DNA of 50,581 nucleotides from Patescibacteria group bacterium (GCA_030916965.1 JAUPVQ010000005.1:1-50581); one strand, 5' to 3'; numbered from the stretch's first letter, positions 18,769 through 28,371 are shown. A program made the numbers and translations. Notes: a model not told the origin generated them from the sequence alone.

Positions 18769-20476
18769 TTTTCTCGGGAGTTTGGATGCCTAGGAGATAG
18801 AGGCCGTTTTTCATTGTATTTTTAAAGGCTTCTACAAGTGCCGCTCGGTAGCCAGAATGTTGATCATCTTTGTTGACTACAAGTGTATTGCCATAGAAAG
18901 AGTTGAAGGCACTCGCAAGCTCGGTGAGATATGTAGCAATATGATGTGGCTCGAGTTCTTCGTATGAGTGAGCAACGACTTCTGGGAATTGATACAGCAA
19001 CTTCTCCAACACTGTTATTTCCTCGGGAGCATTTTCGCTATTGATTTCGATGTCTTGCTCTTTGGCCTTTTTCAAAATTGCGTTTGCGCGGACAGCTGTG
19101 TATTGCAAATACGGACCCGAATCCCCTTCAAAAGAAATCGACTTTTCAAAATCATAAATAATATCACTTCCAAGTGATGAGCGTAGTATGGAATATTTCA
19201 GCGCAGACACACCGACGATCTCGGCTACTTCTTTCTTCTCAACATCCCCCATCTCGCGATCTTTCATCTTTTCATAAACTGTATCTATTGAATCGTGGAG
19301 CAATGATTCGCCTGTAATTATATTTCCCTTGCGTGAAGACATCTTGCCAGTTGTTAGGCGCATCATACCGTGGGTAATGTGCTTCATCTTTTTCTCCAAT
19401 TCCGGATGCATTAATGAAATCGCTTTCTGAACGACTTTCATATATTCGCCTTGCTCAATCGCAGTCACCACAATAGAGAGATCCATATCAGGCTCCTTTT
19501 CGAACTTGGTCATTGTCAGGCCGATTTCTTTCGTCTCGTACAATGGTATGCCAAGTGTTGTGATAAATACACGAGTGTGCAATTTAGGATCATGCTCTTC
19601 GGCTTTGAAAACAATCGCCCCTTCACTCTCTGTGAAAACGTTCGGAATATTTGCACGGACGATCTTCTCTCCTATCGGTGCCATCACACTTTCGAAAAAG
19701 TAGTGGACAAATTTTGTACCAAGGATTTTATAAATTTCTTCAAATGCTTCAAGTGTTGCCTTCCTCCCCCAATCATAAACTTGGTTCACTTGTTCGTCGC
19801 TTCGATCATAGACTTTTTTATTGAAAGCTTCAATCTCCTTTTTCGCCTCGGGATCACTATCATAAGCATCGCTACCTTTTGCATAGCATTCTCCAATATA
19901 TAGTGCAATTTCAGATGCGGGAGCAGATTCATTGGCCGGAGGACCAGCTTTATACATACCATAAATCGCTTTTGCTACATGCATACCGACATCGCCTTGG
20001 TAATTGGCGCGGACAGTTTGCGCTCCAGAGAATTCGACAATACGTGCAATCGATTCCCCTATTGCATTGGTCATAAGGTGGCCTATGTGGAATGGCTTGA
20101 AAGGATTCGGATCTGTGTATTCCACCATAATTTTTTTACCAGTAAGGATTTTATTCTGACCCCAACTTTCTTTGTTATTCAAAATTTCTTTTACACTGTT
20201 TGTAAAAAATTCACGGGATAAATAGAAGTTGATAAACCCGGCCCCGGCAACTTCAATTTTTTCTATATCTGCAATTTTATTTTTGTTTAATTCTTCGACA
20301 ATTTTTTCAGCCAATATACGTGGATTTATTTTTGCTTGCTTGGCACAAGCCATTGCCACATTTGTAGAATAATCACCATTTTTTAAATCTGCTGGGTGCT
20401 CGAGTACAATACTCTCTATTTGTATATTGAGATTTCCTAAGGCTATTTGAATTTGTTCTTTTATTTTATCTGGCAT
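18764..20476 (-). CDS. argS: arginyl-tRNA synthetase
   Basis: VEYTDPNPFKPFHIGHLMTNAIGESIARI; RKGNIITGESLL. Confidence 0.95.
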   Translation of the reverse strand: MPDKIKEQIQIALGNLNIQIESIVLEHPADLKNGDYSTNVAMACAKQAKINPRILAEKIVEELNKNKIADIEKIEVAGAGFINFYLSREFFTNSVKEILNNKESWGQNKILTGKKIMVEYTDPNPFKPFHIGHLMTNAIGESIARIVEFSGAQTVRANYQGDVGMHVAKAIYGMYKAGPPANESAPASEIALYIGECYAKGSDAYDSDPEAKKEIEAFNKKVYDRSDEQVNQVYDWGRKATLEAFEEIYKILGTKFVHYFFESVMAPIGEKIVRANIPNVFTESEGAIVFKAEEHDPKLHTRVFITTLGIPLYETKEIGLTMTKFEKEPDMDLSIVVTAIEQGEYMKVVQKAISLMHPELEKKMKHITHGMMRLTTGKMSSRKGNIITGESLLHDSIDTVYEKMKDREMGDVEKKEVAEIVGVSALKYSILRSSLGSDIIYDFEKSISFEGDSGPYLQYTAVRANAILKKAKEQDIEINSENAPEEITVLEKLLYQFPEVVAHSYEELEPHHIATYLTELASAFNSFYGNTLVVNKDDQHSGYRAALVEAFKNTMKNGLYLLGIQTPEKM

Positions 20477-20504
20477 TTCCTTATATTTATACTAATCACT
20501 TATA

Positions 20505-20930
20505 CTATTGATGTCCTGTACTGCCAAAACCTTTGTCACCTCTTACTGTGTCTGATAGATCGGATACTTCTACAATATCACAATCTTCAAACTTTTGTAT
20601 TATCATCTGAGCTACTTTGTGGCCTTTCTCTATTACCTGCTCTTGGTCAGTTGTGTTATACAAAGATATTATGATCTCGCCACGGAAACCGGCGTCTATC
20701 ACCCCACCCATCACCTTGAGCCCCTGCTTGAAAGATACGCTAGATTTATCCCATATCAACCCTACGTGCCCGTCGGGGATCTGCACAGCTATACCTGTAG
20801 GAACTCTCATTTGAGCATAAGGCCCAAATACCACTTGCTCAGTTGCAAAAAAGTCGATCCCTGCGTCACCGGGGTGGCCTTTTGTAGGCAGCTTGGCCTC
20901 GAGGTTCAATTTCTTAACATTCAAATTCAT
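20505..20930 (-). CDS. dut: dUTP diphosphatase
   Basis: HPGDAGIDFFA, GVIDAGFRGEI, RGDKGFGSTG motifs. Confidence 0.95.
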   Translation of the reverse strand: MNLNVKKLNLEAKLPTKGHPGDAGIDFFATEQVVFGPYAQMRVPTGIAVQIPDGHVGLIWDKSSVSFKQGLKVMGGVIDAGFRGEIIISLYNTTDQEQVIEKGHKVAQMIIQKFEDCDIVEVSDLSDTVRGDKGFGSTGHQ

Positions 20931-21014
20931 AATAAAAATATAACATAATTAGAGATCAATATACAGGTAAACGAAAAGGCTTGTTACCAAGCCTTTTTTT
21001 GTTTTTAAATTTTT

Positions 21015-21392
21015 TTACCTGTTTAATACTTCAGGAAAGTAACTATTTTCAGATAGTACCTCCCTTAATGTTTTATTAGAAAACAAAACTGAATAAAATT
21101 CAGACAGGGTAAACATGTTTTTACTGTGAATCATAATTGCAATAATATCCATGCTATACATGAAAATATCCATATAACCCCAGTCGTCTTTTTCCCAAGG
21201 CCTTTCTGTTCTTTCCTTGTTTTTGGATTCATCTAGGCAATACGGACCGAACAGTATGTTGGCCATATGGGCATCTGGGCGAAAACGACTCTCAACTAAT
21301 TCAAATGCTAAGATTTGGTTGAGGTCCGCAAGGGTAAAGCCATTCACTGACATCTCTTGATTGCCGTGAATCAATATTCCTATTTTTTTCAT
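21015..21392 (-). CDS. hypothetical protein
   Basis: 125-aa ORF. Confidence 0.4.
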   Translation of the reverse strand: MKKIGILIHGNQEMSVNGFTLADLNQILAFELVESRFRPDAHMANILFGPYCLDESKNKERTERPWEKDDWGYMDIFMYSMDIIAIMIHSKNMFTLSEFYSVLFSNKTLREVLSENSYFPEVLNR

Positions 21393-21457
21393 AACTTTAT
21401 TTTTAAGTTTTTCTTCACCTTACGCCTATTAGCACAACTTGTCAAGTATAGTAAAAA

Positions 21458-22147
21458 TTATTTTATTTTATTTTTTACTATCTTATATACCATTTCATGA
21501 ATCTCCTCTCGGGCTAAAATTTTTTTGTTTTTCGCGCATTCTACTTTTACCCAATTCTTATGTGTCTTGGCGAGCCACAATGCGCTCTTGATAGAATTCT
21601 TTAGGAATTTTTTGTCTTTTTCATGCACGTCTTTCTTGCTACCCAAATACGCTCGGGTACCTTTGTAATCACGCTCTTTGATTAATTTTAAAACCATTTC
21701 AATTGGTAGTGATAAATATATAGTTAAGTTTGGTTCAGGGATTTTGAAGACTTTGTATTCCATCTCGGCGAGCCACTTGATAAATTCTTCACGCTTTTTT
21801 ACATTGGCAATCTTGCCCCCTTGGTGGATTTGGTTGGCAGAAATATAGCGATCCATAACAACAACATATCCTTTCTTAATAAATTTATTTATTTCATCCT
21901 TTGATTCCCATCTATCTGCCGCATACATAACTGATGCAATCTTTGGGTGAATATTGACCCAATTGTAATACTGCTCGGAAAGACAGTGCCCGATAAATTT
22001 ACCAAAAAAGTTCTCCTTGTATCTAGGAAAATGAATGAATTTAACATTATATCCTTCCTTTTTTAAACGCTTGATAAGCAGATTGGTCTGAGTAGTCTTG
22101 CCACTACCATCTGTCCCGTCTATTACTATTAGCTTCCCTTTTTTCAT
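21458..22147 (-). CDS. tmk: thymidylate kinase
   Basis: IVIDGTDGSGKTTQTNLL P-loop; DRYISANQIHQGGK. Confidence 0.9.
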   Translation of the reverse strand: MKKGKLIVIDGTDGSGKTTQTNLLIKRLKKEGYNVKFIHFPRYKENFFGKFIGHCLSEQYYNWVNIHPKIASVMYAADRWESKDEINKFIKKGYVVVMDRYISANQIHQGGKIANVKKREEFIKWLAEMEYKVFKIPEPNLTIYLSLPIEMVLKLIKERDYKGTRAYLGSKKDVHEKDKKFLKNSIKSALWLAKTHKNWVKVECAKNKKILAREEIHEMVYKIVKNKIK

Positions 22148-22173
22148 AATTCTATATTATCACAAGGTAGGAA

Positions 22174-22653
22174 TTATTGCCCACCAAGCTCTTCGAGTGC
22201 TTTTGTTGCATAGAATTTAATATTTGGAATAATCTCTGTATTATCTAAGTCTTCCTTTGTAAACCATTTCGTCTCTACCCCTTTCTCGTGGTCTAATACA
22301 GATTCTGAGACAACATCGGTGTTGCTTGTAGCGAAATAGACAAATACAACATGCTCGTGAATTTCAGTTACAGGGTGCCTACCAAAATATCTTGGTGGGA
22401 TTAAATATTTATATCCTTTATTTTTAGGATCATTTTCATCTGGACCATCTGCACTACCTGCGATTTGTATATCCAGACCCACTTCCTCTTTCACTTCACG
22501 AATAGCCGCCTGGACAGGATCCTCGTCGAGCTCAATATGCCCTCCAACAGAAAACCAATCTTTATACTTATCATGCATACGAAGAAGGACTTTATTTTTA
22601 TGAACAATAAATACTTCGGAACAAAAATCAATTTTTTCGTGAATGTGGGCCAT
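22174..22653 (-). CDS. NUDIX hydrolase
   Basis: GGHIELDEDPVQAAIREVKEEVGL NUDIX box. Confidence 0.9.
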   Translation of the reverse strand: MAHIHEKIDFCSEVFIVHKNKVLLRMHDKYKDWFSVGGHIELDEDPVQAAIREVKEEVGLDIQIAGSADGPDENDPKNKGYKYLIPPRYFGRHPVTEIHEHVVFVYFATSNTDVVSESVLDHEKGVETKWFTKEDLDNTEIIPNIKFYATKALEELGGQ

Positions 22654-22656
22654 CTT

Positions 22657-23019
22657 TTATAAATTCAAAATTTTAATAAATCTTTTCATTACGACAAAGC
22701 AATATCCCCACAAGAATGGCAGCCACAGTGGCATAAGCCCTAGCAAGCTATTACGAACAAAAGTTTCTACTCCAGTGCTGATAAACATGACTTCGGAGAA
22801 AATCATCACAAAAAATCCAATGAAAAATATTACAATCTCTTTTCTATCCATTTTTACAAAAAAAGAAATTAAAATAATACCAATAAATAGTGCTGTAAGA
22901 ATATAATCATTTTGAACAAATGGGATCAACCCTATCATTAAAAAAATTGGGATTGTATTTAATATTATTAATTGGATTTTATTTTTCATATAAGTATTAT
23001 ACACCAATCGGTAAAACAT
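22657..23019 (-). CDS. hypothetical membrane protein
   Basis: Several TM segments. Confidence 0.5.
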   Translation of the reverse strand: MFYRLVYNTYMKNKIQLIILNTIPIFLMIGLIPFVQNDYILTALFIGIILISFFVKMDRKEIVIFFIGFFVMIFSEVMFISTGVETFVRNSLLGLMPLWLPFLWGYCFVVMKRFIKILNL

Positions 23020-23023
23020 ATTT

Positions 23024-23575
23024 TTATATATATTCTTCGCAGAGTTCCTTGTATAACTCTGGTTTTACTTTTTTAAAATATTCTTCCCTTTTCACTATTC
23101 CATTGACTTCAGGTACCCCAAAAGACTTACCGAATTCTAAAATTTTATTTTGGGCATTTTGCACTTCGTCTTTGCTTTCTACCATAATCTCTACCTCGAC
23201 AACACTCAGTCCGAAATCGAGCTCATCTACGCAAATTTCAAATTCACCGTTTTTATATTTCTTTCTTTTTGTAGAGTAATCTATAAAAGGCTTCATGTTT
23301 GCATTAATGAAATCCACTAGAGGAATTTGAATATTAAAAAAGTTATTAATTTCCTCTTCTGTCTCGAGCTCCTCGGCAACACCACCCCCGCTACCCACCT
23401 TTAGTTCCCAACCACCGTTGCGATTGCGTAGGCGTGTACCCTTTTTAAACATACGATAGTCTGGGTAATCATAATAAACATCATGCAAAATCTTCTCACC
23501 AAGAAATTCCGCATCTTTAAGCATTGCGTTCAATTGCTCCTCGTTGGGTTTAAATTTTTTCTCGACTTCGATCAT
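23024..23575 (-). CDS. CYTH-domain protein (triphosphatase/adenylate cyclase CyaB-like)
   Basis: MIEVEKKF…YYDYPDYRMFKKGTRLRNRNGGWELKVG. Confidence 0.8.
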   Translation of the reverse strand: MIEVEKKFKPNEEQLNAMLKDAEFLGEKILHDVYYDYPDYRMFKKGTRLRNRNGGWELKVGSGGGVAEELETEEEINNFFNIQIPLVDFINANMKPFIDYSTKRKKYKNGEFEICVDELDFGLSVVEVEIMVESKDEVQNAQNKILEFGKSFGVPEVNGIVKREEYFKKVKPELYKELCEEYI

Positions 23576-24003
23576 TTATTTATTTTGCTATCGTGATAAA
23601 TTTCTTTATTTTTATAACTTTGTATTGAAAGCTTGGTCATAGAGTACAGAGGCTCTGGCAGATTATCTATTTCATACCAACCCCAGCTCTCGCACTTCTC
23701 GGGCTCTAGAACCTGTGGCTCGCCACTCTCCCAATCAGCAGTGAAAGAAATATTTACAAAATGTTTTGGTGCATAGGACAAATCATTGGCAACGTGAAGA
23801 AATTTAAGGTTATTTATTTTTACTCCACACTCTTCCAGGACTTCTCTTTTGGCGCATTCATCAATACTCTCCATGTATTCTAAGTGTCCTCCAGGAGAAG
23901 AATATTCCCCACTACCATGAGCACCTTTACGCTTACCAAGTAAAATTTTCCCGTCTTTGAAAATCACTACCCCTGTACCAACTCTTGCTTGTGGTGTTTC
24001 CAT
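23572..24003 (-). CDS. NUDIX hydrolase
   Basis: GGHLEYMESIDECAKREVLEECGV. Confidence 0.9.
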   Translation of the reverse strand: METPQARVGTGVVIFKDGKILLGKRKGAHGSGEYSSPGGHLEYMESIDECAKREVLEECGVKINNLKFLHVANDLSYAPKHFVNISFTADWESGEPQVLEPEKCESWGWYEIDNLPEPLYSMTKLSIQSYKNKEIYHDSKINK

Positions 24004-24007
24004 ATAT

Positions 24008-24445
24008 TTATATTAAACCATTATCTACAACATACCTAATCATGTCCTTTTGGTCATATGCAATATCTAAATTCAAGGCCTCGTTTGGGTCTATCCATTT
24101 TATTTCTTCTACCTCCTCTATTTGATTCACTTTCGGTACGCCCGAAACTATCTTACAAATATGTGGCAATGCGATTCGGGAATGTTTTTTAATTGGTAAA
24201 TTATTGGTATCAAAGTATTGGCCAATAAATTTTATTACTTCTATTTCCACCCCAATTTCTTCTCGAACTTCTCTTTTCACTGCATCTTCTACCTTCTCGC
24301 CCCATTCCATCCAACCACCAGGCAAACACCAGCATCCAGGATATGTATCCATAGTACTTGCCCGCTTCTCAAGCAAAATCCGCCCCATATCATTGAGAAT
24401 GATTGCATCTACCCCTACCCATGGATGATCCTTGTTTGTATTCAT
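24008..24445 (-). CDS. NUDIX hydrolase
   Basis: GGWMEWGEKVEDAVKREVREEIGV. Confidence 0.9.
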   Translation of the reverse strand: MNTNKDHPWVGVDAIILNDMGRILLEKRASTMDTYPGCWCLPGGWMEWGEKVEDAVKREVREEIGVEIEVIKFIGQYFDTNNLPIKKHSRIALPHICKIVSGVPKVNQIEEVEEIKWIDPNEALNLDIAYDQKDMIRYVVDNGLI

Positions 24446-25044
24446 AGATTAATTCCTAATTGCTTTAAATAATTTTTAAATGAATTACTGTCTGTATAAA
24501 CAAAACCATTAATACCTAAATTAATAGCACTATCAACATTCGGCTTATTGTCATCAATAAACAAACATTCTTCCGGCTTTGCCTTAATTTTATTTAATGT
24601 ATATAAAAAAATATCATCATTTGGTTTTACCATCCCTATTTCCGAAGAAATAATGATATCATCAAAAAGTGCTTTAAATTCTGGATATTCTTGGTATATT
24701 TTTCGCTCAAAAAAAGAAGAGTTGCCATTTGAAAGTAAGGCTGTCTTAAAACCACTATTTTTTAATTTTTTTATTACATCTGATAAGTTTGTATCTATTT
24801 TGAGAAAACTATCAATTTCACTGCGTAGCTCCTCTTTGGTTGAATTTACCCCTTCATATTTTGAAAAATATAGAACTATATCATCTTCTGATAAAATTCC
24901 TAAATCAAATTGCTGAAATACTTTATGAAGATTTTCATCTATTAATCCGTGCTTAAGTCTGTTTTCCTTATACCACCCATTTAACAGAGGGTCACAAATA
25001 ACCCCAAAACAGTCAAAAATAAATGTTGTAATCTTTGGATTCAT
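24442..25044 (-). CDS. HAD-superfamily hydrolase
   Basis: FIFDCFGVICDP, LLSNGNSSF, FIDDNKPNVDSA. Confidence 0.85.
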   Translation of the reverse strand: MNPKITTFIFDCFGVICDPLLNGWYKENRLKHGLIDENLHKVFQQFDLGILSEDDIVLYFSKYEGVNSTKEELRSEIDSFLKIDTNLSDVIKKLKNSGFKTALLSNGNSSFFERKIYQEYPEFKALFDDIIISSEIGMVKPNDDIFLYTLNKIKAKPEECLFIDDNKPNVDSAINLGINGFVYTDSNSFKNYLKQLGINL

Positions 25045-25047
25045 ATT

Positions 25048-26298
25048 TTATACAAAACTTTCTGGTATTGGGAATTTGGATGCTAGGGCTTTTATTTTTT
25101 GTTTTATTTCTTCTTTCTTCTCAGTGTTATCTTTATTCTTCAGAGTTTCAAGCAATAATTCTGCAACTTGTGCACAATCTGCTTCTTTGAATCCACGAGT
25201 AGTGATGGCTGGTGTACCGAATCGGATTCCAGATGGGTCCAGAGGTTTCCTAGTGTCACCTGCGATTGAATTCATATTGAGTGTAATACCCACTTCATCA
25301 AGCACTGCTTGCGACTCTTTACCAGTCACTCCTAGTGAGCCGAAAACATCGGCAAGGATAAGATGGTTGTCTGTCCCCCCTCCAATCATGCGTACATTAT
25401 TGTCTTTGAAAACTTTCTCCATTGCTTTGGCGTTACGCAAGACTTGTTGTGCGTACTCTTGATAAGCCGGTGTCATTGCCTCGCCAAATGCCACAGCCTT
25501 GGCTGCTATAGTATGCATGTGTGGGCCACCTTGAATTCCTGGAAAAATTGCTTTGTCTATCTTCTTTGCGATCTCTTCACTCTCACGAGTTAGTATTATT
25601 CCTCCACGTGGACCACGAAGTGTCTTGTGTGTTGTCGATGTAATTATATCGAAGCCATCATCAAATGGGTTACGAAGTGCCTTTGCAGCGATCAATCCTG
25701 CAATGTGTGCCATGTCGGCCATTGTGATTGCGCCCACCTCTTTTGCAATATCAACAAACTTTTTGTAATCAAGAGTTCGTGGATATGCAGAGAATCCTGC
25801 AATAATTAATTTTGGCTTTTCTACTTTTGCGACACGTAGCATATCATCGTAATCAATCTCGCCAGTCTCGGGATCCTTCATCTTGTAAGTTACGAATTTA
25901 TAAATCTTGGCAGGAAGTGTCATTGGGTGGCCATGAGTAAGGTGCCCACCATGGGATAAGTCCATGCCCATCACTGTATCGCCTGGTTCAAGTAGTGCCG
26001 CATATACAGCCAAGTTGGCAGGTGCACCAGAGTGAGGCTGAACATTGGCAAATTTACAATTAAATAGTTTGCACACACGCTCAATAGCAAGTCGCTCTAC
26101 GACATCGGTATATTCTTGTCCGCCATAATAGCGACGGCCTGGATAACCTTCGGAATATTTGTTGGTCATTATAGAACCGTTGGCTTCCAAAACAGCCTTG
26201 GAAACATAGTTCTCTGAAGGAATAAGCTCCAAACCATCTCTTTGGCGTATAGCCTCTCCAGCAATTGCATCAAAAACCTCTTTGTCGTGTGTACTCAT
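25048..26298 (-). CDS. glyA: serine hydroxymethyltransferase (start reassigned to MSTHDKEVF)
   Basis: SHMT motifs: PSENYVSKAV, EGYPGRRYYGG, TSTTHKTLRGPRGG. Confidence 0.93.
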   Translation of the reverse strand: MSTHDKEVFDAIAGEAIRQRDGLELIPSENYVSKAVLEANGSIMTNKYSEGYPGRRYYGGQEYTDVVERLAIERVCKLFNCKFANVQPHSGAPANLAVYAALLEPGDTVMGMDLSHGGHLTHGHPMTLPAKIYKFVTYKMKDPETGEIDYDDMLRVAKVEKPKLIIAGFSAYPRTLDYKKFVDIAKEVGAITMADMAHIAGLIAAKALRNPFDDGFDIITSTTHKTLRGPRGGIILTRESEEIAKKIDKAIFPGIQGGPHMHTIAAKAVAFGEAMTPAYQEYAQQVLRNAKAMEKVFKDNNVRMIGGGTDNHLILADVFGSLGVTGKESQAVLDEVGITLNMNSIAGDTRKPLDPSGIRFGTPAITTRGFKEADCAQVAELLLETLKNKDNTEKKEEIKQKIKALASKFPIPESFV

Positions 26299-26372
26299 AA
26301 TTGTAAAAGTTAGATAATAATACCCGTATTTTAGCATGTTGAATAGAAAATTAAAAACTGTATAATTGGCTT

Positions 26373-27314
26373 ATGGATAAATATCATGTAGACAATATAT
26401 ATCTCGATCTTATCGAGCGAATCAAGAATGAAGGGGTCAAAAAGACAGACCGCACAGGCACAGGCACTATATCATTGCTAGGTCACCAAATGCGTTTCGA
26501 TCTTTCAAAAGGCTTCCCTCTCCTTACTACAAAAAAGGTTCCTATTAAATCTATTATTCATGAGCTCATCTGGTTTGTGCGTGGTGATACCAACCTAAAA
26601 TATCTTGCAGACAACAATGTCCACATCTGGGATGAATGGCCATACAAAGCATATCTCAAAAGGAACAACATTCCAGTACCAGCGACTGGAAGTGACGAAT
26701 GGAATACTGGCATAAAAGAATTCGTAGAGAAAATAAAAACAGATGAATCTTTTGCAAAAGATTATGGCAACCTCGGTCCAATCTATGGATACCAATGGCG
26801 CAACTGGCCTACCCCAAATGGCGAGCATGTAGATCAACTGAAAAAGGTTATCGAGGATATCAAGAACACTCCTGACTCTCGCAGGCTAATAGTCTCTGCA
26901 TGGAATGTCGCTGATATCGATGAGATGGCAAAAGCAGGTCTTCCTCCTTGCCACTGTTTCTTTCAATTTTATGTTGCCGATGGCAAACTTTCTTGCCAAT
27001 TGTATCAACGAAGTTGCGACACATTCCTCGGAGTGCCATTCAATATTGCTTCATACTCAATCTTGCTCATGATGATCGCTCAAGTTACTGGACTTAAACT
27101 TGGAGAGTTTGTCTGGACTGGGGGTGATGTGCATTTGTATTCTAATCATTTAGAACAAGCAGATATACAACTTGCTCGTCGCAACGACATCCGACCAATG
27201 CCAACCATGAAAATAAATTCTGAAATAAAAAATATTGAAGATTTTACAATCAACGATTTCGAACTTGTAGATTACAATCCCCACGATTCAATTAAAGCTC
27301 CTATAGCTGTATAA
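26373..27314 (+). CDS. thyA: thymidylate synthase
   Basis: [13 protein letters not shown] active-site Cys; [21 protein letters not shown]. Confidence 0.97.
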   Translation: MDKYHVDNIYLDLIERIKNEGVKKTDRTGTGTISLLGHQMRFDLSKGFPLLTTKKVPIKSIIHELIWFVRGDTNLKYLADNNVHIWDEWPYKAYLKRNNIPVPATGSDEWNTGIKEFVEKIKTDESFAKDYGNLGPIYGYQWRNWPTPNGEHVDQLKKVIEDIKNTPDSRRLIVSAWNVADIDEMAKAGLPPCHCFFQFYVADGKLSCQLYQRSCDTFLGVPFNIASYSILLMMIAQVTGLKLGEFVWTGGDVHLYSNHLEQADIQLARRNDIRPMPTMKINSEIKNIEDFTINDFELVDYNPHDSIKAPIAV

Positions 27315-27340
27315 ATGAATATTATTTAATACTCTAAATT

Positions 27341-27370
27341 CCCCTATAACCCATAGGGGAGTTTTGTTTT
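27341..27370 (+). terminator. terminator after thyA
   Basis: CCCCTAT-AACCC-ATAGGGGAGTTTTGTTTT. Confidence 0.7.
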
Positions 27371-27394
27371 CCACAGTTTTATCCTAAACCTTGC

Positions 27395-27423
27395 TTGACT
27401 TAAAAATACTTCCATACTAGTAT
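27395..27423 (+). promoter_or_regulatory. promoter TTGACT-N17-TAGTAT
   Basis: -35 at 27395-27400, -10 at 27418-27423, followed by N6 and the leader-peptide ATG. Confidence 0.65.
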
Positions 27424-27442
27424 ACTAGTATGGAAGTATTTT
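27403..27442. promoter_or_regulatory. putative TrpR operator, perfect 40-bp palindrome
   Basis: AAAATACTTCCATACTAGTA|TACTAGTATGGAAGTATTTT; core TACTAGTATACTAGTA differs from the E. coli trp operator core TACTAGTTAACTAGTA only at the central two bases. Confidence 0.8.
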
Positions 27443-27513
27443 ATATTAGAACTAAATACACAAAGAACACTACCAACCAAATCTGGTGGAACTCATTTAC
27501 GCATATGCGTTGA
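27430..27513 (+). CDS. trp-type leader peptide MEVFYIRTKYTKNTTNQIWWNSFTHMR*
   Basis: 27-codon ORF with tandem TGG TGG codons (27484-27489), stop codon inside attenuator region 2. Confidence 0.8.
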   Translation: MEVFYIRTKYTKNTTNQIWWNSFTHMR

Positions 27514-27585
27514 TGAGTGCCTTCCCCTACCCCTCTATTAAATAAGGAAATTACTCACCAGCGCAGAAATGCGCTTAATTTTTTT
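27491..27585 (+). promoter_or_regulatory. transcription attenuator (regions 1-4)
   Basis: 1:2 ACTCATTTACGCA/TGCGTTGATGAGT; 2:3 TGCGTTGATGAGT/ACTCACCAGCGCA; 3:4 AGCGCA-GAAA-TGCGCT then TAATTTTTTT. Confidence 0.82.
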
Positions 27586-27629
27586 GTCCTTTCAAAATTA
27601 AATAAAACAAATATATTAATTATACAAAC

Positions 27630-28313
27630 ATGAAAACAATCATCTCCAACACAGAAAAAAAATGTATCGGATTTAAAAGATCTGATAATCGTTTCATCCA
27701 AATGGTAACAAATGAAAGTATTTTGGAATCAGATTTTACATTAAATGATTCAAAAAATTCTTTTTTTAGAGCCTATGATTACATCACCAAAGTAAAAGAT
27801 GGTGACGGTAAGCAATCCTACTGCCCTTTTGTCCGCTTGATTGAAAAACAAAATGGGTATTACCTGAAGTGCTATCACAAAACACTCAAAGAAGATTACC
27901 TAACAAACACTTCAACGGAACTTTTGCAAAAATTTATTGCACTATCTCCCTGTAAAACTTCGATTGATCAAAAGGTGGATACAACTACTGTGGTTGCAAT
28001 ACTTACGAATAGTAAAGCAACAACAGAAGAATCTCTTTCTCTTATGATCCAGGTCCGTGACAAAGTTAGACTCTCGTTCTTAGAGCAAGGCTTAATGATT
28101 GCGTACATGCACCCAATCCATGAGCTTGGTGGTGTAGGGAAACGTGGAAGTACCCTTCCAGAAACTCCAATGTATGTTGCAGAAATCCCTCTACTTATGG
28201 TTCGCAGAATGCACAAAGAAGACTACGTTTTCATGAATACTGAAGCTGAAAAGGAAGCATATTCAAAATACTTTTTGTCTAATACCCCTTTAAAGTGTCC
28301 ATTTCACAAATAA
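27630..28313 (+). CDS. protein of unknown function (possibly DUF6875-like), tryptophan-free
   Basis: 227-aa ORF downstream of the attenuator; no W residue; GLMIAYMHPIHELGG…P.YVAEIPLLMVRRMHKEDYVFM. Confidence 0.7.
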   Translation: MKTIISNTEKKCIGFKRSDNRFIQMVTNESILESDFTLNDSKNSFFRAYDYITKVKDGDGKQSYCPFVRLIEKQNGYYLKCYHKTLKEDYLTNTSTELLQKFIALSPCKTSIDQKVDTTTVVAILTNSKATTEESLSLMIQVRDKVRLSFLEQGLMIAYMHPIHELGGVGKRGSTLPETPMYVAEIPLLMVRRMHKEDYVFMNTEAEKEAYSKYFLSNTPLKCPFHK

Positions 28314-28335
28314 ATTATTTGCTCTTTTAAAAACA

Positions 28336-28371
28336 AATCCCCCGCAAACTAAACTTTCGGGGGATTTTTTA
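28336..28371 (+). terminator. rho-independent terminator
   Basis: AAATCCCCCG…CGGGGGATTTTTTAT. Confidence 0.85.

Noticed and set aside
27520-27550. CCCCTACCCCTCTATTAAATAAGGAA as a decayed DUF559-type repeat
   Set aside because: Only superficial similarity (no matching arms, no GGTTCTTAATT end); better explained as the attenuator spacer between regions 2 and 3
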